Shown here piece by piece: positions 1-7,099 of a stretch of 44,080 bases of DNA. A program made the translations under genes and the position numbers. Source of the DNA: a virus. Location of the stretch: the IMG/VR virus record IMGVR_UViG_3300025543_000056, positions 1 through 44,080 of that record; one strand, 5' to 3'. How positions within the stretch are numbered: position 1 is the first letter of the stretch; every line of letters starts with the position of its first letter. Under the pieces are notes generated by a model that was given only the letters and a program-made list of their open reading frames with translations, made no database searches and was not told the origin of the DNA.

Positions 1-349
1 CTTTACGACCGAACCTAACGGCGAGTTCACCCGTATGGGTCGTCTCCATTATTTTCATTTTAGGTTTAAGCCCCATCACCCAAGACGGAAAGAAGGTCGA
101 AGCAAACTCAGATTTGGTATGTCGAGGCGGCATGTTAACAATCAAACGATTGATCTCACCTCGAGCAACTTGCTCTAGCTTTTCGGCGAATATTTGATGA
201 TGGCGACCGCAGACAAACTCTGGCCACATGTGATTGACGTAACTCAAAAAAGATTCTTGACACTCGTCTTGCGTTGAGTAACCGTCTTGCTTTTCTAAAA
301 GCAGCAGGGCTTCTTTGAGTTCAGCCTCTGTAAGTTTGGAAAAATCCAT
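1..349 (-). CDS. terL: Terminase large subunit, N-terminal part (cut by window edge)
   Basis: The first 116 codons of a DNA-packaging motor ATPase. The reading starts MDFSKLTEAELKEALL and contains NMPPRHTKSE at about residues 77-86, the Walker-A-like loop typical of phage TerL proteins (usual form N-M-P-P-R-x-x-K-S). The family cuts concatemeric DNA and pumps it into the prohead, with a C-terminal nuclease that lies outside this window. The start codon (347-349) sits directly against the stop of the upstream gene (350-352), so the two are translationally coupled. TerS is about 9.8 kb away rather than adjacent. I am confident of the family because of the P-loop and its context; the remainder of the gene cannot be seen. 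Confidence 0.9.
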   Translation of the reverse strand, partial: MDFSKLTEAELKEALLLLEKQDGYSTQDECQESFLSYVNHMWPEFVCGRHHQIFAEKLEQVARGEINRLIVNMPPRHTKSEFASTFFPSWVMGLKPKMKIMETTHTGELAVRFGRK

Positions 350-1111
350 TTATTTACTTTGGTATATTTTTCTAATTTTTTCTTCTATATCATTCAGCTG
401 TTGCTGAAATCTTTTGCCGCTTTTAATTGCAGCATTCATCATATAATTACCTTGCTCAATATCTCTAGGGTCAGCCTTAGATGCTAAGTCTTGACCGCGC
501 TCGTAATTAAATTTTTGCTTATCTATTAATTGTTTAAATTTATTTCTTTTAGCAAACAAAGGCTTGAGTTGCATTTTAACTGGAGTAGAAATAACTTTTA
601 ATTTTTTGGTTGGATCGGCCATCATCATCGCAAACTCATCCAACGGATTAGGTTTGTATCTTTCCATTATCGGATTGAATGGTTCGATAGTACCTAAATC
701 GAAAGTACCTGGGGGAGCCTCGGTTACAGGAGCTGACTCCGTTAGCATGTCAAGCGCTGATTGTAAGTAACTCACCTCATCTCCAGTTTGTTTTTTCATT
801 CTAAACTCTTCGTAGTATTTTTCAAAATCTGGATTTATTTTATCTTTGTAGGTTTTAGAAAACTCAATTGCTGAATCTTGGTCTTTGCCAAAATTGATTG
901 AGTCGCCAGAATTAATTGCATCTCGCATGCTTTGCTCAACATACTTGCCGTCTTTAACAACCAGCTTAGGATAAACAATCCAATCGCCTGTTTTTTCGTC
1001 TATATCTGCCGAAAGCAAATGCGTTTGCGGACGGCCTTCCTTATCGAATTTGGTTGGGTTTGGATAGTTCTGCGGATTGCGAACGCGATCTATAAACGGC
1101 AGATCAGCCAT
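350..1111 (-). CDS. Hypothetical protein upstream of TerL, possibly virion-associated
   Basis: A 253-aa soluble protein with no membrane segment or signal peptide. The N-terminal half is mixed and charged; the last 90 residues are Lys/Gln-rich and look helical (for example KRFQQQLNDIEEKIRKIYQSK at the C-terminus). I do not recognise a family. It lies between the 519-aa virion-like protein and terL, starts 3 bases after the stop of the former, and its stop abuts the terL start, so it is expressed with late packaging genes. A packaging or head-completion role is inference from position only. Confidence 0.75.
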   Translation of the reverse strand: MADLPFIDRVRNPQNYPNPTKFDKEGRPQTHLLSADIDEKTGDWIVYPKLVVKDGKYVEQSMRDAINSGDSINFGKDQDSAIEFSKTYKDKINPDFEKYYEEFRMKKQTGDEVSYLQSALDMLTESAPVTEAPPGTFDLGTIEPFNPIMERYKPNPLDEFAMMMADPTKKLKVISTPVKMQLKPLFAKRNKFKQLIDKQKFNYERGQDLASKADPRDIEQGNYMMNAAIKSGKRFQQQLNDIEEKIRKIYQSK

Positions 1112-1113
1112 CG

Positions 1114-2673
1114 TTAGCTAATTTGGGCCAGCTCTGCGTCGATACCGCCTTGTTCCATATTGCTTTGCAACGTCTCCATTACCGCTTGAAATAAAGCCTC
1201 AATATCTTCATCGTCTAAACCAGCTTGTCTTAGCGATTCAATTACCTCGGCTTCAGATGCGCCAGCTTGAATCATCTCAATAACCATTTGTACGTATTGA
1301 TCTAGCGCTTGCATTTCTGGTTGGATGTCTTGGACTTCCATCAAGCTTGCTTCGATTTCATCTCCGCCTGGAGCCATCATTTCAGTTTCTTCCATCATCA
1401 TTACCTCATCACCCTCAGCGTAAACGCCTCGGCCTTTTAATATATCTGCTTGAGTTACTTTACCATCGCCTGTTAGGTCGGGGAAGTCATCTGAGTCAGC
1501 CTCGCCGCCTTCAGCCATCAATAAAGAAACATTTTTCAAACCTTGTTCGGCATCAAGTTGCTGCATTCTCTCTGCTTCCATTTCAGCTTCGTAGGCTCGC
1601 TGAGCTCTACCAACATACTCACCAGGAGCAGCGCCTATCTCTTGCGCTTTTTGAGATGCAATATCAATCAGTTTATCTAATCCAATACGCATGCCAGCTA
1701 AATCTTTACCGAGTTGTTCTGGAGAATTAAGCATCATATTTTGCATACTCGCTTGCTCAGTAAAACCTTGAGTTGCGTCAGTAACTGCCGCACCTCCTAA
1801 AAGGCCGCCTCCTATAATTGCATTCTCGGTACCTCGTCTTAAACGATCGTTGAGGCTTGCAGTACCTGGAATATTTCTATTTTGGCTCATCCTTATTTCT
1901 TTGTTTTTAAATACTTCAGCAAGATTTGTAGGTTTTCCTTGAAAACCTTCCCCTCGAAAAAGCTTGTTGCTTTTGCTCGCCTCTATTGCATTTTTATCAA
2001 TATATTTTAAAAAATCATCGGTATTATCAAACCCGTAATATTTAGCTTCTATTTTTAGCTGGTCCTTTAAAGTTTTTTTATCCTTACCCAATATTTTATT
2101 AGACAAATCTTTCATACGACCTGGTAAGTTTCTGCCTGCTGCCATCGCTGCTGCGGTCAAACCACCTTTTGACATCATCATACGTGGCTGAGGCATCATT
2201 CCAACAGGTGAAACCTCTGGAAGGTCTTGAGTCATCGGCATGTCAGTTGGAACTTGTAAGTTCATTATATCTTCAGGAGATATTTTGGGCATCTGACTGA
2301 AATCCATATCGCCGATAGGTTGACCAAAGATGGTTGGGTTGAAAGAAGGTGCTTCGCCCATCGGTAGACGCTCGAGCGCTGAAGGGTCTTTTCTAGCTAT
2401 AGGTTGAGGCATTTTCAAACGAGCTTCTGGATTATAAAATTTTCCGCCTGGCTTATAGAGACCAGGAGATCCGCCCGCGTAAAATCTGCCATCATCCACA
2501 CTTGGCATTCTTTCTGGTATAGGTTGGGGCAATCTTCCGCCAGCAATTAAATCTTCTAAAGGATTTCTTCTTTTTGGTATCCTCAAACCAGTTAAAACTG
2601 ATCGTCTTCCTCTAGAAGGCATCCTAGATACTTTCTTTCGCATGTTGTTTCTTATTTTACTTAAAAATCCCAT
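1114..2673 (-). CDS. Virion-like protein with EF-hand-type calcium loop
   Basis: A 519-aa protein rich in Met, Pro and Gln, with a very basic N-terminus (about 40 residues, many Arg/Lys) and a strongly acidic Glu/Met-rich C-terminal third. Around residues 393-410 it contains DFPDLTGDGKVTQADIL, a dockerin/EF-hand-like loop with Asp/Gly at calcium-ligand spacing. I recall this sentence in marine phage structural proteins. A Gly/Ala-rich hydrophobic patch lies near residues 290-300. It is the first gene of the short minus-strand packaging operon and has a good ribosome site (AGGAAAGG) just upstream. A role as a minor or internal virion component is inferred; no enzyme motif is visible. Confidence 0.75.
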   Translation of the reverse strand: MGFLSKIRNNMRKKVSRMPSRGRRSVLTGLRIPKRRNPLEDLIAGGRLPQPIPERMPSVDDGRFYAGGSPGLYKPGGKFYNPEARLKMPQPIARKDPSALERLPMGEAPSFNPTIFGQPIGDMDFSQMPKISPEDIMNLQVPTDMPMTQDLPEVSPVGMMPQPRMMMSKGGLTAAAMAAGRNLPGRMKDLSNKILGKDKKTLKDQLKIEAKYYGFDNTDDFLKYIDKNAIEASKSNKLFRGEGFQGKPTNLAEVFKNKEIRMSQNRNIPGTASLNDRLRRGTENAIIGGGLLGGAAVTDATQGFTEQASMQNMMLNSPEQLGKDLAGMRIGLDKLIDIASQKAQEIGAAPGEYVGRAQRAYEAEMEAERMQQLDAEQGLKNVSLLMAEGGEADSDDFPDLTGDGKVTQADILKGRGVYAEGDEVMMMEETEMMAPGGDEIEASLMEVQDIQPEMQALDQYVQMVIEMIQAGASEAEVIESLRQAGLDDEDIEALFQAVMETLQSNMEQGGIDAELAQIS

Positions 2674-3181
2674 ATCCTTTCCTCGGTTGCTTTATTCTAA
2701 CATCCAAAACTTTAAAAAGTATAGAAAAATTTTGGGGGGTATGGGTACCCTTTTGTTTATTTGGATTTGATCTGGGGAAAAAGTGTGAATAACTTTTTTG
2801 TCTGAGGATTTTTTTTGGCTGGAAAAAATTTTTTTAAGGGCAGGCAAAGTAAAGATCTTGGAGAAGATAGATTGAACGAAGTGCAAAAATACCCTACCTG
2901 CATACGAATGATATCTGACGGATATAAAAAAGGCAATCTTTAGATATGAGAGTTTGAGTATGTGTATTGTTGTACTTGTCTGTATGTATATGGATGTTGT
3001 TATATATTTGGGGGGGTGGGGTTGTTTAAATCTGCCCGATCCTCCGACAAAGCCGACCTATAAAGAATCATCCGAGCCGTAGGCGAGGGCATTCTATTAA
3101 GCGAGGTACGAGCGTGTAAATTCTTCAGACAGCGCTTGCGCTGACCTTATTATGCCTTGCAAAAAGGGAAGGGCAGACAGA

Positions 3182-3290
3182 ATAAATACCCCTAAAAATA
3201 TCTATTTATACGGCTATATTCGTCCAAATATGTGCAAATATCTGTAAATATTGCCAAATATCCCTATAAATACCCCTAAATACCCCTAAA
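3182..3290. repeat. 10-bp phased AAATA repeat array (iteron or bent-DNA candidate)
   Basis: Between 3221 and 3290 the sequence falls into successive 10-base blocks ending in AAATA or TAAA: cgtccAAATA, tgtgcAAATA, tctgtAAATA, ttgccAAATA, tccctatAAA, tacccctAAA, tacccctAAA. The period is exactly one helical turn. The word ATAAATACCCCTAAA occurs at 3182-3196 and 3266-3280, with AAATACCCCTAAA again at 3278-3290 and a variant (AAATACCCCCGAA) near 3329. Such phasing suits a protein bound repeatedly on one DNA face, or intrinsic curvature. Confidence 0.7.
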
Positions 3291-3294
3291 TTTG

Positions 3295-3366
3295 CCCCCC
3301 TTCTCCCCTCTCGCCAGCAAATACATACAAAATACCCCCGAATTTAACCCCCCTCCTCCCCTCTCG
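3295..3366. repeat. C-rich direct repeat pair
   Basis: CCCCCCTTCTCCCCTCTCG at 3295-3313 is repeated as CCCCCCTCCTCCCCTCTCG at 3348-3366, differing at one base and spaced 53 bases apart. A shorter related piece overlaps the terminator stem at 3397-3410. The strand asymmetry (almost pure pyrimidine) is strong compared with the AT-rich surroundings. Confidence 0.65.
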
Positions 3367-3378
3367 GTATAAATAAAC

Positions 3379-3402
3379 AAAAAAAAGGGGGCTTTCGCCC
3401 CC
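3379..3402 (-). terminator. Rho-independent terminator of the 4628-3417 operon
   Basis: Read on the minus strand this is GGGGGC-GAAA-GCCCCC followed by eight T: a 6-bp all-GC stem with a GAAA tetraloop and a U-run. It lies 15 bases beyond the stop of the 17-aa micropeptide and so ends the small-gene operon before the phased repeat array. Confidence 0.9.
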
Positions 3403-3416
3403 CTCTCCTCTTGGTA

Positions 3417-3470
3417 TTACCCAGCTATCCAAAGAATAACCAGAAGCAATACGATTAATATCTCAATCAT
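3417..3470 (-). CDS. 17-residue membrane micropeptide
   Basis: Reads MIEILIVLLLVILWIAG, a single hydrophobic helix. It has one of the best ribosome sites in the window (GAGGAGGAAT directly before ATG), and its start overlaps the last codons of the upstream gene, whose C-terminal PEEEYD codons form that ribosome site. A terminator follows at once. Start quality, overlap and terminator together argue that it is translated. It could act on the inner membrane (lysis timing, superinfection exclusion), which is inference. It is too short for homology to be reliable. Confidence 0.55.
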   Translation of the reverse strand: MIEILIVLLLVILWIAG

Positions 3471-3684
3471 ATTCCTCCTCGGGATAAAATCCGTTCTCAA
3501 ATCCGCATGCCTTGATAAATTTATCTCTATCAAAATTAGGATTATCTTGCTTGCACATATAAATCATATCTTCAACAAAATCGATAAACGGCTCTTTATC
3601 AAATTCTAAATTAGCAAAGTTGCAGTTCATTAAATGATTGATATGTTCCGCAATCGCTTCAAAGTGTTTACGACTAAGCGACAT
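3463..3684 (-). CDS. Small conserved phage-type hypothetical protein
   Basis: A 73-aa acidic protein. The pattern SRKHFEAIAEHI near the N-terminus and NPNFDRDKFIKACG near residue 52 matches a recurring small protein I recall from phages and mobile elements (x-FDRxRFxxACG ending), whose function is unknown. The gene overlaps the upstream gene by 11 bases and the downstream micropeptide by 8 bases, so it is part of a tightly coupled four- or five-gene operon. Confidence 0.75.
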   Translation of the reverse strand: MSLSRKHFEAIAEHINHLMNCNFANLEFDKEPFIDFVEDMIYMCKQDNPNFDRDKFIKACGFENGFYPEEEYD

Positions 3685-4012
3685 CTTGCACCTCCTTCTT
3701 GGCTTCTTGTCTCTCGACTTCTCTAAGCGTAGCCTTCATCATTCTCGTTGAGAATTTGGCTTTGCTCTCAAAGGCGATATTGAATTTAGCACCTATCAAA
3801 GCCTTGACCATATTTAAAGTCATCCAAGGCTTTTCATATTCCAAGATGCTAGCTTGAAGCAAGACAAGGCGAGCATATACTTCGAGATAATTCTTCTCGG
3901 TAATCTCACCTATACCAATTGCCATCATATGATAGCCAATCACTTCTTGATGAGGATTATAGATTTTTCTCATACTCTCATCGCATCTAGTAAAGTCTAC
4001 GATCAAACTCAT
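3674..4012 (-). CDS. Hypothetical protein of small-gene operon
   Basis: A 112-aa protein, mixed in composition with a basic, helical C-terminal third (TRMMKATLREVERQEAKKEV). No membrane segment and no motif I recognise. The start overlaps the stop of the upstream gene by ATGA (4009-4012). It probably serves the early or host-takeover phase like its neighbours, which is inference from operon position only. Confidence 0.7.
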   Translation of the reverse strand: MSLIVDFTRCDESMRKIYNPHQEVIGYHMMAIGIGEITEKNYLEVYARLVLLQASILEYEKPWMTLNMVKALIGAKFNIAFESKAKFSTRMMKATLREVERQEAKKEVQDVA

Positions 4013-4359
4013 TTCATCACCTCCTCAAGTCTTTGGATAAGGACTGGGTCAGTCTCGTTGACCAGTAGCATCCAAAAGATTCTAGGCTCTATCTTCAGCA
4101 AGTGTGGGAAGTTCCACTCGTCGCAAGCACATACGGCAAAAGCCAAGGCATTCATATCGCCATCACGCAGAGCGTTGGCAATCGGCAGCGCCCTAGAATC
4201 TGCTAGACCTCGATCGACCAAGGACTTGACCAAGTAGCTATCAGAAGATTCGGAGTAAGCTGTATCTCTCATCCTCTCGCTAAGCTTCTCGCATATCTCG
4301 TCTCTCGCTTGTTCCATTAGCATTTGAGAAACCTCTCTAGTCTCTTTGTCTAATTTCAT
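4009..4359 (-). CDS. Hypothetical protein of small-gene operon
   Basis: A 116-aa mostly helical protein without recognised domain. Visible features are an acidic N-terminus (KLDKETREVSQMLMEQARDE), a Cys pair in VCACDEW near residue 80, and a hydrophobic stretch PRIFWMLLVNE near residue 92. It overlaps its neighbours on both sides by ATGA, a sign of translational coupling. No function can be assigned. Confidence 0.7.
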   Translation of the reverse strand: MKLDKETREVSQMLMEQARDEICEKLSERMRDTAYSESSDSYLVKSLVDRGLADSRALPIANALRDGDMNALAFAVCACDEWNFPHLLKIEPRIFWMLLVNETDPVLIQRLEEVMK

Positions 4360-4628
4360 TTGACACCTCCGAGAATGATTGACTCAGTTCTAAGAGCGAA
4401 CTGGTTAAGGTCTTCGCCTTCCCAAGAATCAACAGTAACTCTGTCGATCACTTCGCCTTTGGCCAATCTGAACAGGTGGCAAGAATGACTGCCGTCGGGA
4501 TTAGACCAAAAGGCTCGACGGATTCCGTCGACCTCGTATTCGTCGCCTTGGATAATTTGACCCTTGACGATATGACGATTCCCTCTAGAGATTCTAGAAG
4601 GGGTAAAGTTTTCAGATAATTTATTCAT
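4356..4628 (-). CDS. Hypothetical protein, first gene of small-gene operon
   Basis: A 90-aa protein with an N-terminal basic part (PSRISRGNRHIVKGQ) and a beta-looking middle, DEYEVDGIRRAFWSNPDGSHSC split over two strands. The ribosome site GGAGATAG lies 5 bases before ATG. It is the first gene after a strong promoter (4676-4704). The family is not recognised. Compact size and position at the head of the operon would suit an early regulator or host inhibitor, but nothing in the sequence proves this. Confidence 0.7.
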   Translation of the reverse strand: MNKLSENFTPSRISRGNRHIVKGQIIQGDEYEVDGIRRAFWSNPDGSHSCHLFRLAKGEVIDRVTVDSWEGEDLNQFALRTESIILGGVK

Positions 4629-4675
4629 TTATCTATCTCCAATTACAGGCTCGCAAAAGTGTCCGCCTTGGGAGA

Positions 4676-4704
4676 ATTATCTCAAATTAGATACAAAATG
4701 TAAA
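4676..4704 (-). promoter_or_regulatory. Sigma-70-type promoter for the 4628-3417 operon
   Basis: On the minus strand: TTTACA (4699-4704), exactly 17 bases, then GATAAT (4676-4681). One mismatch to consensus in each box. It lies 48 bases upstream of the first start codon, and a terminator 0.3 kb further upstream separates it from the previous operon. Confidence 0.65.
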
Positions 4705-4826
4705 AGCCTTTTTTTTGCCTTAATAGTCGGTTATTTGAGGGTCTAAATTGCCTATATTTTTCTAATTTATACTGTATATGCAACTGTACTTGAATGTGTC
4801 TTGGCACTCCTTAGTCTTTAGCTGTT

Positions 4827-4861
4827 CCCGACTCCCGACTTTCCCGACTTCCGACGCCGAC
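4827..4861. repeat. CCGAC repeat cluster in a gene-free spacer
   Basis: Five CCGAC words in 34 bases (first bases at 4828, 4835, 4844, 4851, 4857), three of them CCCGAC(T). They lie in the 387-base gene-free spacer 4629-5015. The rest of that spacer holds the 4676-4704 promoter, AT-rich DNA and the 4972-4995 terminator; I see nothing else in it. The same word is unusually common in the terS gene (10207-10885). Confidence 0.6.
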
Positions 4862-4971
4862 GCCCCCAAATTTTTAAAAGGAAAGGCTAGGAAGCAAGGG
4901 AAATGCTATTTTTTATATAGCTCTCCCCTGCCTATAGAATAGGAACAAATGTTATCGTTTACGCTAGGTAC

Positions 4972-4995
4972 AAAAAAGGGGTCAAAAATGACCCC
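4972..4995 (-). terminator. Rho-independent terminator of the 6198-5016 operon
   Basis: Minus strand: GGGGTCA, TTTT loop, TGACCCC, then six T. The 7-bp perfect stem plus U-run lies 20 bases after the stop of the 196-aa gene. Confidence 0.9.
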
Positions 4996-5015
4996 TTAAA
5001 CTATTGGAGATAGTT

Positions 5016-5606
5016 TTAAATATTGGCAATTAAATCAAAGTGGTTTTCCTCGTCGTACTCCAAATACCAGCTATAAAATAAATCGGTTTCTATCTCGAAT
5101 ATTTTATAATCGGTATAACCACCTCTAACATCTGCCCCGTTATGGACGGATAAAGCGATAAAATTTGAATCGTAAAAATCACCCAAGGCAACAAATTGAA
5201 GTGTCTGAGTTAAAGAGCATTCGCCATTAAAAGTATTAATAACCCTAGGCTCTAATTTATATTTTTCTTTCATATATTGCTCAATATCATACATACAATT
5301 AAGCGATCTGCCCTCGGGATTATCTGCCCAATGGTATTCATCTTCCTCTATCCATTCAACAAGGTCTGCATTTTCTCTCGGCAAGTAAATGCAAGAATCT
5401 GTTAAATGGTGAAAGGTAGATTTTTCATAATATGGATAATCGCTATCTTGATCTAACAATATTAGGCGTGGCTCATTCTCAAAATCTTTTAATGATTTCT
5501 TTTGATTTCTTTGCCAATGGCGTCCGTCGTCTTGACCACTATCAAGCATATGTTTACCCGTAGACTCGGTTAACATTTCATAAATAATTTCGTTTGTTCT
5601 ACTCAT
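5016..5606 (-). CDS. Conserved phage hypothetical (GRxWxRNQ / VRGGYT family)
   Basis: A 196-aa acidic protein, rich in Tyr and Asp. Landmarks are SGQDDGRHWQRNQ near residues 23-35, NTFNGECSLTQTLQF near 124-138, and SVHNGADVRGGYTDYKIF near 153-170. I recall the same three blocks, in this order, in an uncharacterised protein widespread in phages and some plasmids. No membrane segment and no known catalytic motif. It is the last gene of a three-gene operon, with start and stop sharing one base with its neighbour, and is followed by a terminator. The family recall is confident but its function is unknown. Confidence 0.8.
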   Translation of the reverse strand: MSRTNEIIYEMLTESTGKHMLDSGQDDGRHWQRNQKKSLKDFENEPRLILLDQDSDYPYYEKSTFHHLTDSCIYLPRENADLVEWIEEDEYHWADNPEGRSLNCMYDIEQYMKEKYKLEPRVINTFNGECSLTQTLQFVALGDFYDSNFIALSVHNGADVRGGYTDYKIFEIETDLFYSWYLEYDEENHFDLIANI

Positions 5607-5941
5607 TATTTCACCTCTCCATATCCAACAACCCTAGCTGACATTCTAGGATTAAATCTCTCCAAAGACTTTAATTTGTCTTGCCATTGTTCTGCCGTTA
5701 TATATTTAATGTCGCCGTATCTTATCGGCTCATCTTTTGCATACGCATATGCAGTACAAAATGACCAAGCGTCTACATCTTCCTCTAAGTAAACGGTAGT
5801 GCCATCTGTGTATGAGTATTCGCTAATCTCATCTGCTAGTTCTAGTGTTAACACTTCATTCATAGGCACAACCAAATAAGCGTGGGTCTGTGTGTCTATA
5901 TATGTGTATTTGCCGTCGTCTGGATTAATATCAGTTCTCAT
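5606..5941 (-). CDS. Hypothetical acidic protein
   Basis: A 111-aa protein with many Tyr, Asp and Glu residues, beta-rich at the N-terminus (KYTYIDTQTHAYLVVPMNE), then DAWSFCTAYAYAKDEP near residue 57. No recognised domain. It shares single bases with both neighbours (TAATG type overlaps) and probably works with the 196-aa protein, with which it is co-translated. The ribosome site is inside the end of the preceding gene. Confidence 0.7.
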   Translation of the reverse strand: MRTDINPDDGKYTYIDTQTHAYLVVPMNEVLTLELADEISEYSYTDGTTVYLEEDVDAWSFCTAYAYAKDEPIRYGDIKYITAEQWQDKLKSLERFNPRMSARVVGYGEVK

Positions 5942-6198
5942 TATTTAATCCCCTCTAAGACTTTAGAAACCTTTTGCAGTTCAGCTAAAGACAATTTATT
6001 AATAGCGTCTCTGTTAACTAATCTGCCGTCTTGCCATGCTTTGAGATCGTCGGCTACTTGTAAGGCGTCTATCTCAACTCTTAGCCTTTCAGTATGTATT
6101 ATTGCTGGATGATCTAGATCAACATCCAATTCTCTACAAATGACGACTTCCAAATTTAATATGGCGTCCTCGATTATTTCATATTTACTTTTATTCAT
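5941..6198 (-). CDS. Hypothetical protein, first gene of three-gene operon
   Basis: An 85-aa helical acidic protein; LKAWQDGRLVNRDAINKLS sits near residues 52-70. The ribosome site TAGGAGATAG lies 6 bases before the start. It heads the operon 6198-5016 and is read away from the divergent 6199-6350 control region. Not recognised. Confidence 0.7.
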   Translation of the reverse strand: MNKSKYEIIEDAILNLEVVICRELDVDLDHPAIIHTERLRVEIDALQVADDLKAWQDGRLVNRDAINKLSLAELQKVSKVLEGIK

Positions 6199-6275
6199 TT
6201 TTTCTATCTCCTAAAAAAGTGCCTAATAAAAGGCGTTAATTTATTCTTTAATTATTGCATACTAATAAATTAATT

Positions 6276-6315
6276 TCTACAAAAAGTAGACAATTATTTA
6301 ATCTTTATATATGCT
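6276..6315 (+). promoter_or_regulatory. Promoter with overlapping palindrome for the plus-strand small-gene array
   Basis: TAGACA (6287-6292), 17 bases, TATGCT (6310-6315), followed by a ribosome site (TTGGAGAAG) and the first ATG at 6351. The inverted repeat TCTAC-AAAAA-GTAGA (6276-6290) overlaps the -35 box, as an operator would. The minus-strand operon starting at 6198 reads the other way, so this is a divergent control region; I see no clear minus-strand promoter. Confidence 0.45.
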
Positions 6316-6350
6316 CTGTTTTTTAATTAATTTTTGGAGAAGTTAAACAA

Positions 6351-6605
6351 ATGTATTTTAAACCTAAAGAAAATGAAGTTTACGCTAAAAGAGAAGTAAA
6401 TATCGGAGAAGTAAGTATTGAAATAAATATTATGTATCCCGACAAATTATCATGGAATGGTGTTATCAATGAATCATTACCCATTGATTATTCATCAAGT
6501 CATACCCGACTTGGAAAAATGTTAAACAAGGCTATCGCCGACTATCTAACAGAATCAGATGATTATGTAGTTTGTGGTATGAACAAAGACGGGAGTTTGA
6601 AATGA
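6351..6605 (+). CDS. Hypothetical protein, first gene of small-gene array
   Basis: An 84-aa protein, beta-rich in the first half (VNIGEVSIEINIMYPDK) and near neutral in charge. No recognised family. GGAG precedes the ATG by about 10 bases. It is the first of 15 overlapping plus-strand genes, probably expressed early from the promoter at 6287-6315. Confidence 0.65.
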   Translation: MYFKPKENEVYAKREVNIGEVSIEINIMYPDKLSWNGVINESLPIDYSSSHTRLGKMLNKAIADYLTESDDYVVCGMNKDGSLK

Positions 6606-7099
6606 AATCATTACTTAGAACAATCTTAGACGAGTGTGAGAAAAATAAACTCATGTACCGAGCCAATGCTTACGATCTAGCCGACAACGGATGCGAAGAT
6701 ATGATTGTCCCGTGGGGGTATGACTTCAAAGCCTTGGTGGAAACTATGAGTGAATTTGAACTTGACGAAAAACGGGGCAATATCCAAATTATTCCCGAGA
6801 GTAAAGTTAAGACTCATGCAGAATTAATAGATTCTATCAGATCAGATTTATTGGAATATATTTATGAAGATGAGGAAAGAAGTTTAATTCAAAATTTGAC
6901 TGATGAGCAAATTATCGACGAACAACCAGATGAATACTACTCTGGATGCTATTGCATCATGTGGACTAATTACGGGGGCAACGAACACCTTGATTGTTTT
7001 ACCGACTATACAACAGGTTTGGATAAATACTTTGATGTCAGCAAGTTAACCAACGATTGGGAAGATGAGTACAACAAATTCAGATTAGGATTGATCTAA
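6602..7099 (+). CDS. Hypothetical acidic protein
   Basis: A 165-aa strongly acidic protein (many Asp/Glu, for example YIYEDEERSL). I chose ATG 6602, which overlaps the previous stop as ATGA and has GGGAG upstream, over the longer frame from 6572. The C-terminal half contains SGCYCIMWTNYGGNEHLD, with two Cys. No known domain. The charge is of the kind found in DNA-mimic inhibitors, but this is only a composition argument. Confidence 0.65.
   Translation: MKSLLRTILDECEKNKLMYRANAYDLADNGCEDMIVPWGYDFKALVETMSEFELDEKRGNIQIIPESKVKTHAELIDSIRSDLLEYIYEDEERSLIQNLTDEQIIDEQPDEYYSGCYCIMWTNYGGNEHLDCFTDYTTGLDKYFDVSKLTNDWEDEYNKFRLGLI

Larger units (their letters stand above)
2674..3416. other. Gene-free region with G-runs, phased repeats and C-rich repeats
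   Basis: About 740 bases without a convincing gene. From left to right it holds the leader of the 1114-2673 gene (a TATACT-like -10 on the minus strand at 2718-2723 but no good -35), G-runs at about 2734-2739 and 3011-3024, a low-complexity patch, and then the phased repeats, C-rich direct repeats and terminator listed separately. The only open frame of note (2692-2886 minus) needs a TTG start and looks like chance. It is a candidate replication or packaging control region. Confidence 0.6.

Noticed and set aside
2692-2886. 64-residue minus-strand frame
   Set aside because: Needs a TTG start, has odd Lys/Phe/Ser-rich low-complexity content and lies over G-runs; probably chance.
3182-3290. CRISPR-like array
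   Set aside because: The period is 10 bases with no spacers of CRISPR length; it is a phased short-word array.
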